A stretch of 6,482 nucleotides of DNA. It comes from Candidatus Krumholzibacteriia bacterium (GTDB lineage: Bacteria > Krumholzibacteriota > Krumholzibacteriia > Krumholzibacteriales > Krumholzibacteriaceae). This document shows positions 5,239 to 6,482 of the stretch, piece after piece. The stretch lies in NCBI GenBank assembly GCA_028696635.1, contig JAQVGR010000100.1, forward strand, positions 1 through 6,482. The letters run 5' to 3'. A program made the translations under genes and the position numbers. Within the stretch, counting starts at the first letter, position 1, and each line of letters starts with the position of its first letter. The notes under the pieces were generated by a model. The model saw only the letters and a program-made list of their open reading frames with translations, did not search any database and was not told the origin of the DNA.

Positions 5239-5631
5239 GTGAAGAGCAGGGTAAAAGAAGCGAGAGAGGCCAGGCGGAGAAGGCACGAGCGGGTGCGCAG
5301 GAAGGTCCGCGGGACCAAGGAGCGGCCGCGGCTGTGCGTCTACCGGAGCCTGGGACATATGTACGCCCAGATCATCGATGACGACGCCGGCCGGACCATC
5401 GTCTGGGCGTCGAGCCTCCGGCTCGAGGTGCCGGCAGGCGGGGCCGCCTCCGACAAGAAGAAGGAGGCAGGCCGGAAGACCGTCCGTTCGGCTACGGTCG
5501 GCAGGATGATCGCCGAGAAGGCCCTCGAGCAGGGCATAAAGCGCGTGGTGTTCGACCGCGGCGGATTCCTCTATCACGGGCGGATCGCCGCGCTGGCCGA
5601 GGCGGCGCGCAAGGGCGGACTGGAGTTCTAG
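5239..5631 (+). CDS. rplR: 50S ribosomal protein L18 (GTG start)
   Basis: L18 binds 5S rRNA beside L5 and anchors it in the central protuberance. The 130-residue product starts at GTG with a very basic arm (KSRVKEAREARRRRHERVRRKVRGTKERPRL region, 2-32). The core follows: LCVYRSLGHMYAQIIDDDAG (32-51), KALEQGIKRVVFDRGGFLYHGR (94-115) and the terminal ALAEAARKGGLEF. Residues about 60-82 (LRLEV, PAGGAASDKKKEAGRK) form a lysine-rich connecting loop; overall the protein is about 10 residues longer than the 117-120 common in the family. AGGAG at 5224-5228 and AAGGAA at 5229-5234 precede the start. It lies 27 nt after rplF and 52 nt before rpsE. Confidence 0.97.
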   Translation: MKSRVKEAREARRRRHERVRRKVRGTKERPRLCVYRSLGHMYAQIIDDDAGRTIVWASSLRLEVPAGGAASDKKKEAGRKTVRSATVGRMIAEKALEQGIKRVVFDRGGFLYHGRIAALAEAARKGGLEF

Positions 5632-5640
5632 AACGGAAGC

Positions 5641-5657
5641 GGCCCGCGATGCGGGCC
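5641..5657 (+). other. Perfect intergenic hairpin between rplR and rpsE
   Basis: GGCCCGC (5641-5647) pairs perfectly with GCGGGCC (5651-5657) around GAT, 9 nt after the rplR stop. The shape is terminator-like, but TCATCACC follows instead of a T-tract, and rpsE begins 27 nt later. Intrinsic termination is therefore unlikely; attenuation or RNA stabilisation is possible. Confidence 0.5.
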
Positions 5658-5668
5658 TCATCACCCCC

Positions 5669-5674
5669 GGGGGT
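5669..5674 (+). promoter_or_regulatory. Probable atypical Shine-Dalgarno of rpsE inside a palindrome
   Basis: GGGGGT can pair with the anti-Shine-Dalgarno CCTCC if one G-U wobble is accepted, and lies 9 nt before GTG 5684. It is the right half of a 12-nt palindrome ACCCCCGGGGGT (5663-5674), so it may be partly masked in the RNA. A shorter AGGA at 5677-5680 is only 3 nt from the start and is a poorer candidate. Confidence 0.4.
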
Positions 5675-5683
5675 ACAGGACAC

Positions 5684-6298
5684 GTGGAACGAAGAGATCG
5701 CAGAGACGGCCCGCGCGGCGGACGCAGAGACAGGCGCGAGGATACCGGCCCCGAGTACCTCGAGCAGACCGTGCACATCAACCGCGTCGCGAAGGTGGTC
5801 AAGGGCGGCAGGCGCTTCAGCTTCAACGCCCTGGTCGCCGTGGGCGACGGCATGGGCCGGGTCGGCATCGGCCTCGGCAAGGCGAACGAGATCAGCGACG
5901 CCATCCGGAAGGCGGGCGAGGCGGCGCGCAAGGACATGACGATGATCCCCATGGTGGGCGGGACGATCCCGTACCAGGTGACCGGACGATACGGCGCAGC
6001 CCGGGTTCTCCTGAAGCCCGCGGCCCCGGGAACCGGCGTCATAGCCGGCGGCGGGGTGCGCAGCGTGCTCGAGGTCGCCGGGGTCCGCGACATCCTCACC
6101 AAGTCGCTCGGCTCGACGAACCCGCACAACATGGTCAAGGCCGCCATAGCGGGGCTGCGGAGCCTTCAGAGCGCCGGGGATGTCGCCAAGCGCCGCGACG
6201 TCACGATCAAGAAGCTCTTTGCGCTCGAGGAGAAGGCCGCCGACGCCGCCGTGCAGACCGGTGCGGAGGAGCAGGCCGGCCAGGAGAGGGCGCAGTAA
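5684..6298 (+). CDS. rpsE: 30S ribosomal protein S5 (GTG start, arginine-rich N-terminus)
   Basis: S5 lies at the mRNA entry site and the S4-S5 interface that controls decoding accuracy. The 204-residue protein is longer than E. coli S5 (about 167) because of both ends. Residues 1-26 form an arginine/aspartate/glycine-rich extension (RRDRRDGPRGGRRDRRED). The S5 double-stranded-RNA-binding fold starts at EQTVHINRVAKVVKGGRRFSF (27-47), where spectinomycin-resistance changes occur in other species, and continues VGDGMGRVGIGLGKANEI (53-70). The C-terminal domain has GTGVIAGGGVRSVLEVAGVRDILTKSLGSTNPHN (116-149). The last 25 residues (EEKAADAAV, GAEEQAGQERAQ) are an alanine/glutamate tail. The GTG start has a weak ribosome-binding site. 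A later start would remove part of the extension, but none has better upstream support. Confidence 0.95.
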   Translation: MERRDRRDGPRGGRRDRREDTGPEYLEQTVHINRVAKVVKGGRRFSFNALVAVGDGMGRVGIGLGKANEISDAIRKAGEAARKDMTMIPMVGGTIPYQVTGRYGAARVLLKPAAPGTGVIAGGGVRSVLEVAGVRDILTKSLGSTNPHNMVKAAIAGLRSLQSAGDVAKRRDVTIKKLFALEEKAADAAVQTGAEEQAGQERAQ

Positions 6299-6300
6299 CC

Positions 6301-6316
6301 CCGGCGCGGGCGCCGG
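6301..6316 (+). other. Small GC hairpin between rpsE and rpmD
   Basis: CCGGCG (6301-6306) pairs perfectly with CGCCGG (6311-6316) around CGGG, two bases after the rpsE stop. The rpmD Shine-Dalgarno (GAGGA, 6319-6323) starts 2 nt beyond the stem. No T-tract follows, so it is not a terminator. It fits the local pattern of a GC hairpin upstream of a ribosome-binding site. Confidence 0.45.
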
Positions 6317-6329
6317 ATGAGGAAACGCG

Positions 6330-6482
6330 ATGGCGAACAAACTGAAGATCACGCAGGTGCGGAGCATCATCGGGTCCCAGAAGGAAAAGCACAAGGTTGT
6401 GATGGAGTCCCTGGGATTCACGAAGAACTACCAGACCCTGTACAAGAACGACACGCCGCAGATCAGGGGCATGATCCACAAG
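6330..6482 (+). CDS. rpmD: 50S ribosomal protein L30, N-terminal 51 codons (3' end outside window)
   Basis: L30 is a small 50S protein bound to 23S rRNA domains II and V, dispensable in some bacteria and absent from others. The visible part starts MANKLKITQVRSIIGSQKEKHKVV. It continues MESLGFTKNYQTLYKNDTP, then QIRGMIHK, matching the family order ITQ-x-RS-x-IG, then K-x2-L-x-LG-like, then D-TP-x-IRGMI. Family length is about 60 residues, so roughly ten residues lie beyond the window. GAGGA at 6319-6323 sits 6 nt before the ATG and supports the start. By conserved spc order, rplO (L15) and secY would be expected next, but they are not in the window. Confidence 0.95.
   Translation, partial: MANKLKITQVRSIIGSQKEKHKVVMESLGFTKNYQTLYKNDTPQIRGMIHK

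Noticed and set aside
5641..5662. Possible terminator after rplR
   Set aside because: The stem is perfect, but it is followed by TCATCACC, not a T-run, and rpsE starts 27 nt downstream.
4666..6147. 493-codon open frame on the minus strand
   Set aside because: It lies antisense to rplF, rplR and rpsE, which are certain. Its composition is Leu/Pro/Arg-rich, with no recognisable domain. Long stop-free antisense frames are expected in GC-rich coding DNA.

Overview
The window is a GC-rich stretch of bacterial chromosome. It holds the end of the S10 ribosomal-protein cluster followed directly by most of the spc cluster. Every gene is on the plus strand, in the conserved order rplB(3' end)-rpsS-rplV-rpsC-rplP-rpmC-rpsQ-rplN-rplX-rplE-rpsN-rpsH-rplF-rplR-rpsE-rpmD(5' end). 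Fourteen genes are complete and two are cut by the window edges. The proteins are bacterial in type. S14 is the short four-cysteine zinc form and L24 carries a C-terminal zinc ribbon. GC-ending codons dominate, but AGG/AGA arginine codons are frequent, which many high-GC lineages avoid. Start codons are mixed: TTG for rpsC; GTG for rpsN, rplR and rpsE; ATG for the rest. The phylum cannot be fixed by eye. A little-sampled high-GC, non-actinobacterial lineage is an inference only.

Layout: 1-2635 is the S10-cluster part (L2 end, S19, L22, S3, L16, L29, S17) and 2649-6482 is the spc part (L14, L24, L5, S14, S8, L6, L18, S5, start of L30). Only 13 nt separate rpsQ from rplN. The promoter/terminator boundary that splits these operons in E. 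coli is therefore absent, and one continuous transcript is likely. No terminator with a T-tract and no convincing promoter is visible. No gap reaches 300 bases; the longest are rpmC-rpsQ (66 nt), rpsH-rplF (63 nt) and rplP-rpmC (60 nt).

All products are structural parts of the 30S or 50S ribosomal subunit, and co-transcription keeps their supply balanced. Several are primary assembly or tRNA-contact proteins (L2, L5, L16, L24, S8, S19); S3 and S5 line the mRNA entry channel.

The gene content is ordinary, and I found no undescribed multi-gene system. The least explained signal lies between genes. Five gaps carry GC-rich hairpins. The rpsH-rplF gap looks like a composite of two short modules, one nearly repeated in the rpmC-rpsQ gap and the other in the rplP-rpmC gap. 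Two genes with weak Shine-Dalgarno sequences (rpmC, rplE) also have a tiny ORF whose stop codon falls on or next to their start.
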